DNA of 23,575 nt from positions 1 to 23,575 of the forward strand of contig JBIKRF010000029.1 in the NCBI GenBank assembly GCA_044349305.1. The letters are read 5' to 3'. This document shows positions 23,248-23,575 of the stretch, one piece after another. A program made the translations under genes and the position numbers. The notes under the pieces were generated by a model. That model had not been told where the DNA came from. It saw nothing but the letters and a program-made list of their open reading frames with translations, and did no database searches. Position 1 is the first letter of the stretch. Every line of letters begins with the position of its first letter. Source of the stretch: CAIZGX01 sp044349305 (GTDB taxonomy: Bacteria; Bacteroidota; Bacteroidia; Flavobacteriales_D; Sanyastnellaceae).

Positions 23248-23253
23248 AGGAGG
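23248..23253 (+). promoter_or_regulatory. Perfect Shine-Dalgarno AGGAGG before the ECF sigma gene
   Basis: AGGAGG ends 5 bases before the ATG at 23259. No other gene start in this window has more than a fragment of such a site. In Bacteroidota the 16S 3' tail is normally sequestered on the ribosome, so a strong site here is exceptional and may mark special translational control. Confidence 0.8.
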
Positions 23254-23258
23254 ACGTT

Positions 23259-23575
23259 ATGCGCTTATCACTCGAATCAGATCGCCAATTGGTAACCATG
23301 TATTTACATGGCAACGAACCCGCATTCCGTGAGTTAATGTCACGTTACAAGTCTAAGGTGTTTGGTAAAATCTACATGTTTGTTCGCGACCGCGAATTGG
23401 CTAACGATTTGTTCCAAGACACTTTCTTAAAGGCTGTGCAAGCATTGAAAGACGGACAGTACAACGAAGAAGGTAAATTCTCTGCATGGATCATGCGTAT
23501 TGCACACAACTTGTGCATCGATCATTTCAGAAACAACAAGAAAATGCCTATTCAACGTGCTACCGACAAGTATGA
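23259..23575 (+). CDS. ECF-type RNA polymerase sigma factor, cut by window edge
   Basis: 105 residues are visible, covering sigma region 2; the gene continues past the window. AFRELMSRYKSKVFGKIYMFV and ELANDLFQDTFLKAVQAL (region 2.1-2.2, core binding) are followed by GKFSAWIMRIAHNLCIDHFRNNKK (region 2.3-2.4, -10 recognition), in the standard order for ECF sigma-70 factors. The regulon and any anti-sigma factor lie outside the window. The start is fixed by the AGGAGG five bases upstream. It diverges from uvrA across 228 bases. Confidence 0.93.
   Translation, partial: MRLSLESDRQLVTMYLHGNEPAFRELMSRYKSKVFGKIYMFVRDRELANDLFQDTFLKAVQALKDGQYNEEGKFSAWIMRIAHNLCIDHFRNNKKMPIQRATDKY

Overview
This window looks like a chromosomal segment of a Bacteroidota bacterium, most likely a member of the Flavobacteriales. 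The reasons are as follows. Several proteins belong to families concentrated in that phylum (DUF4249, DUF4920, DUF983, a long-form GAPDH, a GH3/beta-lactamase fusion). Almost every gene lacks a Shine-Dalgarno sequence. Seven gene starts have an exact Bacteroidota -7 promoter box, TAnnTTTG, close upstream. No species can be named from the sequence alone. No tRNA, rRNA, insertion sequence, phage or CRISPR array was seen, and no gene-free stretch exceeds about 230 bases.

Layout, left to right. 1-653 (-): the N-terminal part of an M16 zinc peptidase, cut by the window edge, with DUF4920 upstream of it (650-1171, -). 1202-1966 (-): a PhnP-like metallo-hydrolase, divergent from a radical SAM protein (1998-3308, +). 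3314-5575 (-): an operon of sucC followed by an agmatinase-family ureohydrolase. 5638-6288 (+): a LolD-type ABC ATPase, convergent with a DUF983 protein (6281-6670, -) and then a DUF4249 lipoprotein (6721-7716, -). 7821-9257 (+): an HtrA/Deg protease with its own terminator. 9408-10868 (+): GAPDH, ending in a strong bidirectional terminator. 10919-14042 (-): a three-gene unit (lipoprotein, RnfD/NqrB-like membrane protein, DUF2330 protein). 14128-14832 (+): cmk. 14911-18009 (+): a GH3/class C beta-lactamase fusion with a 12-nt tandem repeat near its start. 18043-19739 (+): bshA coupled to a small membrane protein. 19720-23030 (-): msrB and uvrA. 23259 to the edge (+): an ECF sigma factor.

Most of this is ordinary core genome: central metabolism (sucC, gap), nucleotide metabolism (cmk), DNA repair (uvrA), envelope quality control (HtrA, LolD, GH3 fusion) and thiol/redox defence (bshA, msrB). 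The best candidate for an undescribed system is the 10919-14042 unit. There an RnfD-like membrane protein without any other Rnf subunit overlaps a secreted, membrane-anchored DUF2330 protein carrying a CxxC motif.

The regulatory layer is also informative. Several -7 boxes sit only 4-6 bases before the start codon, suggesting leaderless mRNAs. A CRP-like palindrome lies about 42 bases upstream of the DUF983 start. The ECF sigma gene alone has a perfect AGGAGG, which is notable because Bacteroidota ribosomes normally hide their anti-Shine-Dalgarno sequence.
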